A DNA stretch of 64,000 nt from Terrabacter sp. Ter38 (GCF_024519435.1 NZ_JALJRZ010000009.1:62001-126000), one strand, 5' to 3'. Shown: positions 37,114 to 45,184, numbered from the stretch's first letter. Notes: a model not told the origin generated them from the letters alone. Translations and numbers: made by a program.

Positions 37114-37673
37114 GCGGCCCCACCGGCTCCTCCCGCGGTCCGTCACGCGTCAGGCGGGTGCGCCTGACGCGGCTGGCGGTCGTCGCGCTCCTGCTCCTGC
37201 CGATCATCGAGATCCTCGTCATCGTCGCCGTCGGTCAGGCCATCGGCGGCTGGCCGACCTTCCTGCTGCTCGTCGCGACCTCGCTCCTCGGGGCGTGGCT
37301 GATCCGCCGGGAGGGCGGGCGGGCCTGGCGCGCCCTCGAGCAGGCCGTGCGCAGCGGCCGGATGCCGGCCCGTGAGATCGCCGACGGCGTCGTCGTGCTC
37401 GTGGGCGGCAGCCTGCTCGTCCTGCCGGGTTTCGTCACCGACGTGCTCGGTCTCGTCCTCGTGCTCCCGTTCACGCGGCCCGTCGCGCGCAGCATGCTCA
37501 CCGCCGTCATCTCACGGCGCCTGCTCGCCCAGACCGAGCGGTTCGCCGGGCCCACGGTGGCCGGACAGCCCGCGACACCTGCGTGGGAGCAGGAGCAGAC
37601 GCCACACGGCCCGCAGCGCTCGGCGACGAGCGACGAGGTCGTCGAGGGCGAGATCATCGACGACGAGGACTGA
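37110..37673 (+). CDS. fxsA: FxsA family membrane protein
   Basis: This protein (187 aa) has the FxsA pattern: helix 1 [39 protein letters not shown], then [24 protein letters not shown]. Overproduction of E. coli FxsA relieves F-plasmid exclusion of phage T7; its role here is unknown. The C-terminal 50 residues are acidic and soluble. GTG overlaps the ppm1 stop. Confidence 0.87.
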   Translation: MSGPTGSSRGPSRVRRVRLTRLAVVALLLLPIIEILVIVAVGQAIGGWPTFLLLVATSLLGAWLIRREGGRAWRALEQAVRSGRMPAREIADGVVVLVGGSLLVLPGFVTDVLGLVLVLPFTRPVARSMLTAVISRRLLAQTERFAGPTVAGQPATPAWEQEQTPHGPQRSATSDEVVEGEIIDDED

Positions 37674-37755
37674 TCGCCCTCGTCACGGCTCCGCCACGTT
37701 CGAGGTGGTCCCGGTACGCGCCCGACTGCCGCGATCACCTCGAACCAGGTGCGAA

Positions 37756-37784
37756 AAGCCCGCCCCCACGAACGGGGCGGGCTT
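37756..37784. terminator. Bidirectional terminator between fxsA and rbpA
   Basis: AAGCCCGCCCC pairs with GGGGCGGGCTT around a 7-nt loop, flanked by AA on one side and TTCTC on the other. It lies between convergent genes. Confidence 0.85.
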
Positions 37785-37807
37785 CTCGGTGTAGCGCTCT
37801 GGGGAGG

Positions 37808-38170
37808 TCAGGCGGTCTTGCGGCGACGCGGCTTCTCGCCACGCGACTCACGCAGCAGCGTCAGGCGCTCCTCGAGGAGCTCCTCGAGCTCGGGGATGGA
37901 ACGACGCTCCAGGAGCATGTCCCAGTGCGTGCGCTGGTGCTTGACCGGCTTGGCCTCCGGCTCGGGTCCGCCGCCCTGCAGCTTCGCGTCGAGTCCGCAG
38001 CGGCACTCCCAGGTGGGCGGCACGTCGGCCTCGATCGAGAAGGGGAGCTCGGTGCGGTGCCCGTCGGCGCAGACGTACACGGTGAGCTGACGCTCGCTCG
38101 GTACGACGTTCTCGTCGGACTCCATGCTCCTCGCGCCGAGGTTGGAACCGCGTAGTGCTCGATCGGCCAT
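37808..38170 (-). CDS. rbpA: RNA polymerase-binding protein RbpA
   Basis: RbpA (120 aa) is an essential actinobacterial factor that binds sigma-A-type factors and stabilises open complexes. The central part (VCADGHRTELPFSIEADVPPTWECRCG) is the zinc-ribbon-like core domain, and the C-terminal HQRTHWDMLLERRSIPELEELLEERL is the sigma-interaction domain. The ATG has GGAGGGG upstream. A SigR/SigH-type promoter precedes it. Confidence 0.96.
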   Translation of the reverse strand: MADRALRGSNLGARSMESDENVVPSERQLTVYVCADGHRTELPFSIEADVPPTWECRCGLDAKLQGGGPEPEAKPVKHQRTHWDMLLERRSIPELEELLEERLTLLRESRGEKPRRRKTA

Positions 38171-38235
38171 GTGGACCCCTCCAAGACTTATGCCCTTGTG
38201 ACACCTCGTTGGTGTCCTACCCTCACAGACGCTTG

Positions 38236-38262
38236 AACGAGCGGAACGGTTGACTTGTTCCC
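38236..38262 (-). promoter_or_regulatory. SigR/SigH-type promoter of rbpA
   Basis: On the minus strand GGGAAC (38262-38257) is followed by exactly 18 bases and then GTT (38238-38236). This is the GGAAY-N18-GTT pattern of thiol-oxidative-stress sigma factors. The predicted start is near 38229, giving a 59-nt leader. Streptomyces rbpA is a known SigR target. Confidence 0.7.
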
Positions 38263-38289
38263 CGGCGGGCGGCGAAGTGTAGGCCTTTC

Positions 38290-39666
38290 TCAGATGACGG
38301 CGGGAACCGGGTTGCCGGCCTGCTCGATGCCCTCCCGCATCCGCACCTTCGACAGGAGCACGCCGCCGATGGCGAAGAAGACGATGAGGGCGATGATCGC
38401 CCAGCGGTAGCTGAGGGTGAACTGGTAGACGAGGCCGAAGATGAGCGTCCCGAACCAGCTCGTGCCGCGCTCCATGGCCTGGTAGAGGCTGAAGTACTCC
38501 GCCTCGCGGCCGCGGGGGATGAGCTGGCTGTAGAGCGAGCGCGACAGGGCCTGGGTGCCGCCGAGCACGAGGCCGATGAGCAGCGCGAGCGCGAGAAAGA
38601 TGACGAGCGACTTGGACGGCAGGAGGAAGGCGAAGACGACGACGACCGTCCAGAGTACGAGGCCGTAGAGGATCGTGCGCCAGGCACCGATCGAGGCAGC
38701 CACGCGACCGAAGAGTCGCGCGCCCAGGAAGGCGACGAACTGCACGAAGAGGAACACGCCCAGCACGGTCGTCTCGGAGAAGCCGAGCTCCTTGGACCCG
38801 TAGACGCTCGAGCTTCCGATGACCGTCTGGATGCCGTCGTTGAAGAAGAGGTAGGCGACGAGGAACAGCTTCGTCTGCGGGTAGTTCGCGAGGTCGCGGA
38901 AGGTGCTGCGCAGCTGGACGAGGCTGCCGCGCACCAGGCCGGCCGAGCGCTCGACGGGGGTCTCGACCGTGCCGGTCAGGTGGCGCAGTCCGAGGTACGG
39001 GATGATCGTGAAACCGGCCCACCAGAGACCCGCGGACAGGATGCTGATGCGCGTGGACAGGGCTCGGTCGAGCCCGAGGTCCTCGTGGAAGAAGTCGAGG
39101 GCGAAGTTGAGCGCGAGCAGGATGCCGCCGCCGAGATAGCCGAACGCCCAGCCCTTCGATGAGACCCGGTCTCGCTCGTTCTCGTTGGCGATGCGGCACA
39201 GGATCGAGTCGTAGATCACGAGCGAGGATCCGAGGCAGATGCCGGCCACGACGACGAGGACGGCGCCCAACTGCCAGTTGGTGCCGGCGACGAAGAACAT
39301 GAGGCTCGCCGCCAGCGCGCCGGCCCACGCGAACCCGGCGAAGAGCCGGGTCGGTCGGGGGCTGCGGTCGGCGACGGCGCCGATGAAGATGAGCACGATC
39401 GCCGACAGGATCGTCGTGAAGGTCACGGTGAAGAACCACAGCGAGCCCGGCGCCACCGGGATGCCGAGCACCGAGAGGTTCGTCGTGCAGTCCTGGCCGT
39501 CGGGCAGGCCAGGGCAGGCCGCCTGCTCTGCCACCGACGTGAGGTAGGGGCTCATGAGCACCGTCGCGGTGGTCGTGACGTAGGCCGAGTTGGCCCAGTC
39601 GTACCAGTACCAGGCCCGCTGCTCCCGGGTCTCCGGTCGCGCGGCGTTGACGACGGCGTTCGACAT
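38290..39666 (-). CDS. UMF1-family MFS transporter
   Basis: This 458-aa protein has 12 predicted helices. The start RAWYWYDWANSAYVTTTATVLMSPYL is the hallmark of the UMF1/Atg22-like MFS family. Motif A-like and SQLIPRGREAEYFSLYQ segments follow. The substrate is unknown; related proteins export metabolites. ATG 39666 gives the standard N-terminus. It is divergent from a MarR gene whose operator lies in the 111-bp shared region. Confidence 0.88.
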   Translation of the reverse strand: MSNAVVNAARPETREQRAWYWYDWANSAYVTTTATVLMSPYLTSVAEQAACPGLPDGQDCTTNLSVLGIPVAPGSLWFFTVTFTTILSAIVLIFIGAVADRSPRPTRLFAGFAWAGALAASLMFFVAGTNWQLGAVLVVVAGICLGSSLVIYDSILCRIANENERDRVSSKGWAFGYLGGGILLALNFALDFFHEDLGLDRALSTRISILSAGLWWAGFTIIPYLGLRHLTGTVETPVERSAGLVRGSLVQLRSTFRDLANYPQTKLFLVAYLFFNDGIQTVIGSSSVYGSKELGFSETTVLGVFLFVQFVAFLGARLFGRVAASIGAWRTILYGLVLWTVVVVFAFLLPSKSLVIFLALALLIGLVLGGTQALSRSLYSQLIPRGREAEYFSLYQAMERGTSWFGTLIFGLVYQFTLSYRWAIIALIVFFAIGGVLLSKVRMREGIEQAGNPVPAVI

Positions 39667-39757
39667 GCGAGGACTGTCCCACACGGTCGGGGTGAGGGGC
39701 ACGGGGTCAGGCCGAAACACGCCGCTACGTCGGGCACCTGTAGTGGGGCGCCGCTGG

Positions 39758-39771
39758 TTTAGCCCTAAAGT
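39758..39771 (+). promoter_or_regulatory. Candidate MarR operator overlapping the -10 of the marR gene
   Basis: TTTAGCCCTAAA (39758-39769) is a perfect inverted repeat with 5-bp arms. It overlaps TAAAGT (39766-39771), which ends six bases before the MarR ATG and is likely its -10. Binding would block transcription of marR and could affect the divergent transporter. Confidence 0.5.
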
Positions 39772-39777
39772 ATTGGG

Positions 39778-40314
39778 ATGGGAAGTGCGTCGGGGGACCA
39801 GGTCGGCCGGATCGTCGAGGCCTGGCACCGCGAGAGGCCCGATGTGGACGTGTCGTCGATCGGGATCATCACCCCGGTCGTGCGGCTCGCCGCGCTCGTC
39901 ATGGACCACCGGGCCGACGTGCTGGCCACCCATGGCCTCGAGCAGAGCCACCTCGACGTCCTCGCGACGCTGAGACGCAGTGGTGCGCCCTTCCGGCTCA
40001 CCGCCGGCGAGCTGTCCCGGCGCTGCCGCGTCACGGCAGGCGCGACGACCCAGCGCGTGCAGGCCATGGAGGCCCTCGGCTTCGTCGAGCGCGTCCGGGA
40101 GGAGCCGGACCGGCGCACCGTGCACGTGCAGCTCACCCCGGGGGGACTGGCCCGGCTCGACGGCCTCTTCGCGGACGTCATGGCCGGCGACGAGTCCCTG
40201 CTGGGCGGTCTCGAGCCTCGGCAGCGCGCCGCGTTGGAGGAGCTGCTGCGCGCGTGGCTCGCCGTGCTCGAGCCGGGCGGCCAGGCCGTCCCGGGCATGG
40301 TCACCCCTGAGTGA
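39778..40314 (+). CDS. MarR family transcriptional regulator
   Basis: This 178-aa regulator has a winged helix at about residues 60-125 (LTAGELSRRCRVTAGATTQRVQAMEALGFVERVREEPDRRTVHVQLT). It is probably leaderless and autoregulated through the overlapping inverted repeat. The likely target is the divergent UMF1-type transporter. Its 3' end overlaps the end of the convergent helR gene by 14 bp. Confidence 0.9.
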   Translation: MGSASGDQVGRIVEAWHRERPDVDVSSIGIITPVVRLAALVMDHRADVLATHGLEQSHLDVLATLRRSGAPFRLTAGELSRRCRVTAGATTQRVQAMEALGFVERVREEPDRRTVHVQLTPGGLARLDGLFADVMAGDESLLGGLEPRQRAALEELLRAWLAVLEPGGQAVPGMVTPE

Positions 40315-42481
40315 GGACGACGAGCTGCCGGGTCGCGCGCGTCATGGCGACGTAGCGGTCGACCGCACCCTCGATGCCGTCGCCGAAGGCCTCCGGGTCG
40401 ACGAGCACGACGAGGTCGAACTCGAGCCCCTTGGACAGCGCCGGGCTGAGCGACCTCACCCGAGGCCGCTCCTCGAAGCCGGGGGCGCCGATGACGCAGG
40501 CCGTTCCGTCGGGGTGCGCGTCGAGCCACGTCCCGAGGACCGCCTCGAGGTCGGCGGTGCAGCCGTGCTGGACGGGCACGCCGCTCGCACGGATCGAGGT
40601 GGGCACGTTGGCGTCCGGGAGAGCGGCGCGGATGACGGGCTCGGCCTCGAGCATGACCTCTTCCGGAGTGCGGTAGTTGATGGTCAGCGACGACAGCGTG
40701 ACCCGGTCGAGACCCACGCGAGCCAGGCGCTCCTGCCACGTCTCCGTGAACCCGTGCCGGGCCTGGGCGCGGTCGCCGACGATGGTGAGGCTCCGCGACG
40801 GACAGCGGCCCAGGAGCATCTGCCACTCCGCGTCGGTCAGCTCCTGGGCCTCGTCCACGACGACGTGGGCGAACGGGCCGGCCAGCAGGTCGGGGTCGGC
40901 GCTCGGTCCGGAGTCCGCGTCGAGGGCGCTCCGGAGGTCGTCACCTCGCAGCATCGACATGACGTGCATGTCCGAGTCGTCCGAGGCGATGAGGTGCTCG
41001 ACGACCGCGGCCCGTTCCGCGCGCTCCGCCGCGAGGGCCGCGTCCCGCTGTCGTCGACGGCGCGAGGCCTCCGGGTCGCCGAGCCGCATCCGGGCCGCGT
41101 CGAGCAGGGGGAGGTCCGACACCGTCCACGCCGTCGGCTCGGCGCGCTGGAGCCGGCGCACCTGCTCGACCGTCAGGTCCGGGGCGCAGCGACGCAGGTA
41201 GGCGGGAACGGTCCAGAGGTCGCCGACGAGGTCAGCGGCGTCGAGGAGCGGCCAGGTCCGTTCGAAGGCGGTGCGGAGCTCCCGGTTCTGCTCGAGCGAG
41301 CGCCGCACCATGGCGGGCGTGGCCTCGAGCTCGACGTCGGCGCCGTCGTCGTCGATCCGGTCCTCGAGGTCGTGCCGCTCGACGAGGATCGTGACCAGCG
41401 CGTCCCACACGTCGTCGCGGGCCTCGTTGTGCGCGGTGCCGAGGCCGGCGGTGCAGGCCTCCGCCCAGTCGGCCGGGGAGAGCCACAGGTCCGCCCACGG
41501 CGTCACGACCTCCGTGCCGCGGGTCGGCGGCTCCTCGTAGAGCGCCACCGCCGGCTCGATCGCCCGGACGAGGTCCATGGACGCCTTGAGGCGGGCCACC
41601 TCCGGGTCGGTCTCCGGGGCGGCCGCGTCACCCTCGGGGACGAGGTCGCGCAGCAGGCACGTCTGCACGCCCTCCTCGCCGAGACCGGGCAGCACGTCGG
41701 AGACGTAGGCGAGGTAGGGCTCGTGCGGGCCGACGAAGAGCACGCCGCCCCGTCGGTGGCCGAGGCGCGGGTCGGAGTAGAGCAGGTAGGCCGTCCGGTG
41801 GAGGGCGACAACCGTCTTGCCCGTGCCCGGGCCACCGTCGACGACGTGCGCGCCCCGGGAGCCTGCTCGGATGATGGCGTCCTGGTCGGCCTGGATGGTG
41901 CTCAGGACGTCCCGCATGCGCGGTGAGCGGCTGGCGCCGAGCGAGGCGATGAAGGCGGACTCGTCGTCGAGCGCCACGCGCCCGTCGAGACCATCCGTGG
42001 TGAAGACCTCGTCCCAGTAGTCCGTGACGCGTCCCCGGGTCCAGCGGTAGCGGCGGCGGCTCGCGAGACCCATGGGGTTGCCGTGGGTGGCCCCGAAGAA
42101 CGGTTCGGCCGCAGGGGAGCGCCAGTCCAGGAGCAGCCGGCGTCCGGCAGCGTCGGTGAGCCCGAGCCGTCCGATGTACAGGGGGTGAGAATCGTTCTCA
42201 GGGACGATGTGACCGAGGCAGAGGTCGATGCCGTAGCGGCGCAGCGTCCGCAGGCGGCCCGTGAGGCGGTGGACCTCCTGGTCGCGGTCGAGCGCGGCCT
42301 GGCCGGCGCGCGCCGGTGCCCGGCGGGCGGCATCGAGACGGTCGGACAGCTCGGCGATCGTCGCGTCGAGGGTCTCGGCGATGGCGGCGAAGTGGAGGTC
42401 GTCGTGGGCGATGAGGGCCGGGTCGGCCTTGGGTGCGAGGTGGTCGCGAAGGTCGAAGGCGCTGGTCGTCAGCGGGTTCAC
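40301..42481 (-). CDS. helR: HelR, RNA polymerase-displacing rifamycin-protection ATPase
   Basis: This 726-aa HelD-like SF1 helicase-fold protein has an N-terminal coiled coil (residues 30-80), Walker A GGPGTGKT and DEAQELTDAEW. Residues 94-96 are Pro-Glu-Asn in GHIVPENDSHPLYIGRLGL, matching the PEN loop of Streptomyces HelR that reaches into the rifamycin pocket. Such proteins pull stalled polymerase off DNA and displace rifampicin. The GTG start is preceded by GGACGGAG. A 25-bp palindrome like the rifamycin-associated element lies 55 bp upstream. It could be an ordinary HelD, but PEN plus the palindrome argue for HelR. Confidence 0.87.
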   Translation of the reverse strand: MNPLTTSAFDLRDHLAPKADPALIAHDDLHFAAIAETLDATIAELSDRLDAARRAPARAGQAALDRDQEVHRLTGRLRTLRRYGIDLCLGHIVPENDSHPLYIGRLGLTDAAGRRLLLDWRSPAAEPFFGATHGNPMGLASRRRYRWTRGRVTDYWDEVFTTDGLDGRVALDDESAFIASLGASRSPRMRDVLSTIQADQDAIIRAGSRGAHVVDGGPGTGKTVVALHRTAYLLYSDPRLGHRRGGVLFVGPHEPYLAYVSDVLPGLGEEGVQTCLLRDLVPEGDAAAPETDPEVARLKASMDLVRAIEPAVALYEEPPTRGTEVVTPWADLWLSPADWAEACTAGLGTAHNEARDDVWDALVTILVERHDLEDRIDDDGADVELEATPAMVRRSLEQNRELRTAFERTWPLLDAADLVGDLWTVPAYLRRCAPDLTVEQVRRLQRAEPTAWTVSDLPLLDAARMRLGDPEASRRRRQRDAALAAERAERAAVVEHLIASDDSDMHVMSMLRGDDLRSALDADSGPSADPDLLAGPFAHVVVDEAQELTDAEWQMLLGRCPSRSLTIVGDRAQARHGFTETWQERLARVGLDRVTLSSLTINYRTPEEVMLEAEPVIRAALPDANVPTSIRASGVPVQHGCTADLEAVLGTWLDAHPDGTACVIGAPGFEERPRVRSLSPALSKGLEFDLVVLVDPEAFGDGIEGAVDRYVAMTRATRQLVVLTQG

Positions 42482-42535
42482 GCAGTGGGCTCCGTCCCGA
42501 GGTTTCTGGTGTCGGCCAGTGATTCTCGGTGACGA

Positions 42536-42560
42536 CCGGGGTCTTGCCGCAAGACCCCGG
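42536..42560. promoter_or_regulatory. Rifamycin-associated element (RAE)-like palindrome
   Basis: CCGGGGTCTTGC (42536-42547) and GCAAGACCCCGG (42549-42560) are perfect inverted repeats around one base. The minus-strand core CTTGCGGCAAG is the core of the 19-bp RAE found upstream of rifamycin-inactivating and helR genes. It contains TTGCGG (minus) and TTGCCG (plus), possible -35 elements; the plus one is 17 bp from TATACG. On the minus strand GAGAAT lies 19 bp downstream. Confidence 0.75.
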
Positions 42561-42580
42561 GTGCGCTATACGTTGGGAGT

Positions 42581-42612
42581 GGAAGGAAGCGCTCGGCGTT
42601 TCCTTCCTTTTT
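42581..42612 (+). terminator. Intrinsic terminator between RAE and dif
   Basis: GGAAGGAA (42581-42588) pairs with TTCCTTCC (42600-42607), followed by five T. It is the only hairpin in the window with a clear T-tract. It would stop plus-strand transcription starting at the RAE before it reaches dif and rlmC. The stem is AT-richer than other terminators here. Confidence 0.65.
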
Positions 42613-42654
42613 CGTGTGCCGCCCCGGGATGAAGCACTCTCGCAGCGTCCCCAT

Positions 42655-42682
42655 AACGCCGATAATCGACATTATGTCACTT
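42655..42682 (+). other. dif: Chromosome dimer resolution site dif (candidate)
   Basis: Reading plus strand, the arms are AACGCCGATAA (XerC side), centre TCGACA, and TTATGTCACTT (XerD side). Against the actinobacterial dif consensus as I remember it (arms TTSRCCGATAA and TTATGTCAAGT, centre TVNACA), 24 of 28 positions agree, including all of the inner 18. It is intergenic, AT-rich and isolated from transcription by a terminator. Confidence 0.75.
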
Positions 42683-42761
42683 TGGGTGAACGCGCCCTCC
42701 CCGCAGGCGCGCTCACACCCGTGGTCCATGACGGTGTCCCTGAGCCGTAGCCTTGCCCGTG

Positions 42762-43964
42762 ATGCAGTGCGACTACTTCGACGCCGGCCGCTGCCGCTCC
42801 TGTGCCCTCATGGGTGTGCCGTATGCCGTCCAGCTCGCCGACAAGGACGAGCGCTGCCGGCGCGCCCTGGTCGGCGTGGCCCCGGACCTCGCCTGGCTCG
42901 ACCCCTTCCCCAGTGCCGAGTCGGCGTTTCGCAACAAGGCCAAGCTCGTCGTCGGTGGTGTCACCGGCGCGGTGACCGTCGGGATCCTCGACGCCGACGC
43001 GAACGGCGTCGACCTGCGTGGCTGCGGCCTGTACGAACCGCCGCTGCAGCGCCTCATCCCCCGGCTCGCGTCCGTCGTCGACGAGATCGGTCTGGAGCCG
43101 TACGACGTGGCCGCCCGGCGTGGCGAGCTGAAGCACCTCATCGTCACCCTCTCCCCCACCGGAGACGTCATGCTCCGGCTCGTCCTGCGATCCCGCCGAC
43201 ACCTGGCCCTTCTCGAGTCTCGCCTGTCGTCGCTCCGGGCCCGGCTGCCGGAGGTGTCGGTCGTCACGGTGAACCTCCAGCCGGAGCACAAGGCCGTCCT
43301 CGAAGGTGACACCGAGATCGTCCTGACCGAGCGCGATGACCTCGCGATGCCCGTCGGCGACGTGACCCTCCACCTGCGCCCCAACAGCTTCTTCCAGACC
43401 AACACCACCGTCGCCGCCGGGCTCTACCACCAGGCGCAGGCCTGGACGCGTGCCGTCGACCCCACCACGGTCCTCGACCTCTACTGCGGCGTGGGCGGAT
43501 TCGCCCTGCACTGCGCCCGAGCGGGCGCTTCCCACGTCATCGGTGTCGAGGTCTCGGCCGAGGCCGTGCGCAGTGCCGAGACCAGTGCGTCGCGGCTGCG
43601 CGCCGAACACCCCGAACTCGGGCGGCTCGAGTTCCGGGCCGGCGACGCCACCGACGTCGGTGCGCTCGACCGGGACCTCCCGGGATCGGGCCGGACGATG
43701 GTCGTCGTCAACCCGCCGCGTCGCGGGATCGGCCCTGACCTGGCCCGATGGCTCGAGGGCTGTGGCGCCACGCACGTGACCTACTCGAGCTGCAACGTCG
43801 ACAGCCTGGCCCGTGACCTGGGCCGCTTGCCGTCCTACCGGGCTCGCGAGGCGCGCCTCTTCGACATGTTCCCCCAGACGTCGCACCATGAGGTCATCGT
43901 CCTGTTGGAGCGTGAATCACGCTCTCAGTCAAGCGATTCCGCCACAGCAGCCGTGTCCCCATGA
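42762..43964 (+). CDS. rlmC: 23S rRNA (uracil-C5)-methyltransferase, RlmC/RumB type
   Basis: This TrmA-family enzyme (400 aa) makes 5-methyluridine in 23S rRNA (U747 by homology to RlmC). The N-terminus MQCDYFDAGRCRSCALMG has the Cys spacing of the [4Fe-4S] cluster. The SAM motif is DLYCGVGGFALHCA. The catalytic Cys is in YSSCNVDSLARDL. TAGCCT lies eight bases before the ATG, with no ribosome-binding site. Its stop overlaps the DUF2332 start. The pair lies between two inverted dif-like sites. Confidence 0.9.
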   Translation: MQCDYFDAGRCRSCALMGVPYAVQLADKDERCRRALVGVAPDLAWLDPFPSAESAFRNKAKLVVGGVTGAVTVGILDADANGVDLRGCGLYEPPLQRLIPRLASVVDEIGLEPYDVAARRGELKHLIVTLSPTGDVMLRLVLRSRRHLALLESRLSSLRARLPEVSVVTVNLQPEHKAVLEGDTEIVLTERDDLAMPVGDVTLHLRPNSFFQTNTTVAAGLYHQAQAWTRAVDPTTVLDLYCGVGGFALHCARAGASHVIGVEVSAEAVRSAETSASRLRAEHPELGRLEFRAGDATDVGALDRDLPGSGRTMVVVNPPRRGIGPDLARWLEGCGATHVTYSSCNVDSLARDLGRLPSYRAREARLFDMFPQTSHHEVIVLLERESRSQSSDSATAAVSP

Positions 43965-45100
43965 CCCGGGCGCCCGACGCCGTCCGGCTGGCGAGGATCC
44001 AGCGGCGCTTCGGTGAGTTCGCGACGGAGTATGCCGCTCTCCCGCTCTACTCGACCGTCTGTGGACACGTCGCCCGCGACGACGAGACCGCGTCGCTGCT
44101 GCTCGCAGCCAGGCCGGGGCAGGCTCGACCGGTGCTCTGGCTCGCCGCCCTGCACCACCTGGTCCTGTGCCGGCCGGACCTGCCTGCGGCACGGTGGTAT
44201 CCGAGTGTCATCGGGGCGGCCAGCGTCCCGCCGGGCGACCCCTGGCCTGACGTGAGGCGGACGGTCCTCGGCCACGCCGACGAGCTGACCCGACTCATCG
44301 CGACGCACGGGACCCAGACGAACGAGGTGAACCGATCCGTCTACGTCGCCGTGGGGCTCGCTGCGGCGACTGTCGACTCCCGCGAGGTTCCGCTCGCTGT
44401 CGTCGAGCTCGGTGCGAGCGCCGGCCTGCTGCTCGGCGTCGACCGTTACGCGGTCGAGCTGTCCTCGCCCACGGGATCGGCACTCCTGGGAGACGGTGCC
44501 TCTCCGGTCCGGTGCGCGGGTGAGGACCGTTCCGGCGTCGGGGCTCTGCTCACGGGCACCGGCGCTGCCCTGCCCCCCGTACACGGCCGCGTGGGCGTGG
44601 ACCTCGACCCTGTCGACCTCGCGTCCGTCGACGAGATGCGCTGGCTCGAGGCGTGCCTCTGGCCGGAGGTGCCGGGCCGCGTCGAGCGCTTCCGCGCCGC
44701 TGCCGACCTCCTTCGCGGAGACCCTCCCACGGTGCTTCGTGGCGACATGGTCGAGCGCCTGACCGAGGCCGTGCGGCTCGCCCGCACCGACGCCGGCGAC
44801 GACGCGCACGTCGTGGTCCTCACCTCATGGGCGATGACCTACCTCCCTGCAGCGCGTCGTCGCGACCTGGTCGCGGTTCTCGACGAGCTGGCCGGGACCG
44901 TCTCCCACCTGTCGTGGCTCACCGCCGAGCCGCGCGGGTGCGTTCCGGGACTCGACGGGCACGAGGATCCGGTGGAGGGAAGCACCGTGCTCGGCCTCCG
45001 GCGCTGGCGCCACGGACACGCGCTCCCTCCCACGGTCCTCGGGACCTGCCACCCGCACGGCACCTGGATCGATGTGTCGCTCCCGCCGGCGGCGCGGTGA
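43961..45100 (+). CDS. DUF2332 family protein
   Basis: This 379-aa cytoplasmic protein of unknown function has the DUF2332 pattern: RRFGEFATEYAALPLYSTVCGHVARD, then VVELGASAGLLLGVDRYAVEL and a C-terminal VLGTCHPHGTWIDV. The ELGASAG segment resembles a SAM-binding methyltransferase loop, but function is not established. It is coupled to rlmC by a four-base overlap. Confidence 0.8.
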   Translation: MTRAPDAVRLARIQRRFGEFATEYAALPLYSTVCGHVARDDETASLLLAARPGQARPVLWLAALHHLVLCRPDLPAARWYPSVIGAASVPPGDPWPDVRRTVLGHADELTRLIATHGTQTNEVNRSVYVAVGLAAATVDSREVPLAVVELGASAGLLLGVDRYAVELSSPTGSALLGDGASPVRCAGEDRSGVGALLTGTGAALPPVHGRVGVDLDPVDLASVDEMRWLEACLWPEVPGRVERFRAAADLLRGDPPTVLRGDMVERLTEAVRLARTDAGDDAHVVVLTSWAMTYLPAARRRDLVAVLDELAGTVSHLSWLTAEPRGCVPGLDGHEDPVEGSTVLGLRRWRHGHALPPTVLGTCHPHGTWIDVSLPPAAR

Positions 45101-45131
45101 GCCAAGGGTCCACCCTTGCCCGCCAGGCGAC

Positions 45132-45159
45132 GCGTTGCATAATGTCGATTATGGGCCAA
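45132..45159 (-). other. Second dif-like site, inverted
   Basis: Reading minus strand, the arms are TTGGCCCATAA (XerC side), centre TCGACA, and TTATGCAACGC (XerD side). About 23 of 28 positions fit the remembered actinobacterial dif consensus. The central hexamer is identical to that of the site at 42655 but the orientation is opposite. It lies between the convergent DUF2332 and fic genes. Confidence 0.55.
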
Positions 45160-45184
45160 TTGCGTTGTGCTGCAAGCGGATTCA

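Noticed and set aside
42536-42560. The 25-bp palindrome as a simple rho-independent terminator
   Set aside because: It has a one-base centre, no T-tract, no upstream gene to terminate in either direction, and a core matching RAE in front of helR.
42655-45159. Insertion sequence with terminal inverted repeats
   Set aside because: The two genes inside are a methyltransferase and DUF2332, with no transposase, and no target-site duplication is evident; the termini match Xer sites better.
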